Positions 63,913-64,000 of a stretch of 64,000 nucleotides of DNA are shown in pieces. The notes below the pieces were generated by a model. The model was not told the origin of the DNA and did no database searches. It saw nothing but the letters and a program-made list of their open reading frames with translations. This DNA comes from Rhyacophila brunnea (taxonomy: Eukaryota; Arthropoda; Insecta; Trichoptera; Rhyacophilidae): NCBI GenBank assembly GCA_022495005.1, contig JAGYXB010001339.1, positions 62,001-126,000 of the forward strand. The letters are read 5' to 3'. Positions within the stretch are counted from its first letter, which is position 1; each line of letters begins with the position of its first letter. The translations under genes and the position numbers were made by a program.

Positions 63913-64000
63913 TGTGTGTACAAACATTACAAAAAATTGAAATCCTTTTCACATTGATTTCTCTGTTCATTCTTTGATACCGATTATTCATTATTCTATC

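Overview
The window is eukaryotic, AT-rich insect DNA. Its genes are short exons with GT-AG introns, it has no operons or ribosome-binding-site layout, and it is packed with transposon remnants. Frequent TAGGTACCTA-type words, tRNA-derived SINEs, RTE-type LINE 3' ends and many hAT relics suggest Lepidoptera. Hemiptera cannot be excluded from the sequence alone.

Only two genes are supported well. (1) On the + strand at 8375-16937, four exons encode a complete 512-residue mitochondrial pyruvate dehydrogenase phosphatase catalytic subunit (PDP, PP2C family). Every junction is in phase and all PP2C metal-site motifs are intact. Intron 1 carries a ~91-bp minisatellite, a dispersed element and a second ~126-bp tandem array; intron 3 carries a pogo-like MITE and a SINE-like sequence. 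(2) On the - strand at 45496-26750, seven exons encode the C-terminal 565 or so residues of an extracellular leucine-rich-repeat protein: about 15 LRRs, a short C-terminal cap and a proline-rich tail. Its N-terminus and signal peptide are not seen and probably lie in unrecognised exons above 45.5 kb or beyond the window. Its introns hold LINE, SINE, hAT and MITE copies. A further orphan candidate exon (2862-2986, +) has good splice sites and a coding-like reading frame but no recognised product.

Region by region: 1-8.3 kb is non-coding with MITEs and one candidate exon. 8.4-17 kb is PDP. 18.4-21.2 kb is a hAT element with a TA-flanked DDE element nested inside it. 21.2-26.7 kb holds a SINE, a dispersed repeat and a P-like element with long inverted ends. 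26.7-45.5 kb is the LRR gene and its introns. 45.5-64 kb is almost wholly transposon graveyard: hAT elements with 8-bp target duplications (45964, 47416, 48951, 54232, 63277), RTE LINE 3' ends, a palindromic MITE, a decayed MADF-domain gene and three dispersed families seen several times in the window.

I found no new multi-gene biological system. The most informative signals are the clearly bounded nested transposons, the autonomous/non-autonomous pairing of a P-like element with a palindromic MITE, an unclassified ~650-bp repeat family, and the orphan exon. The two genes show no sign of acting together.
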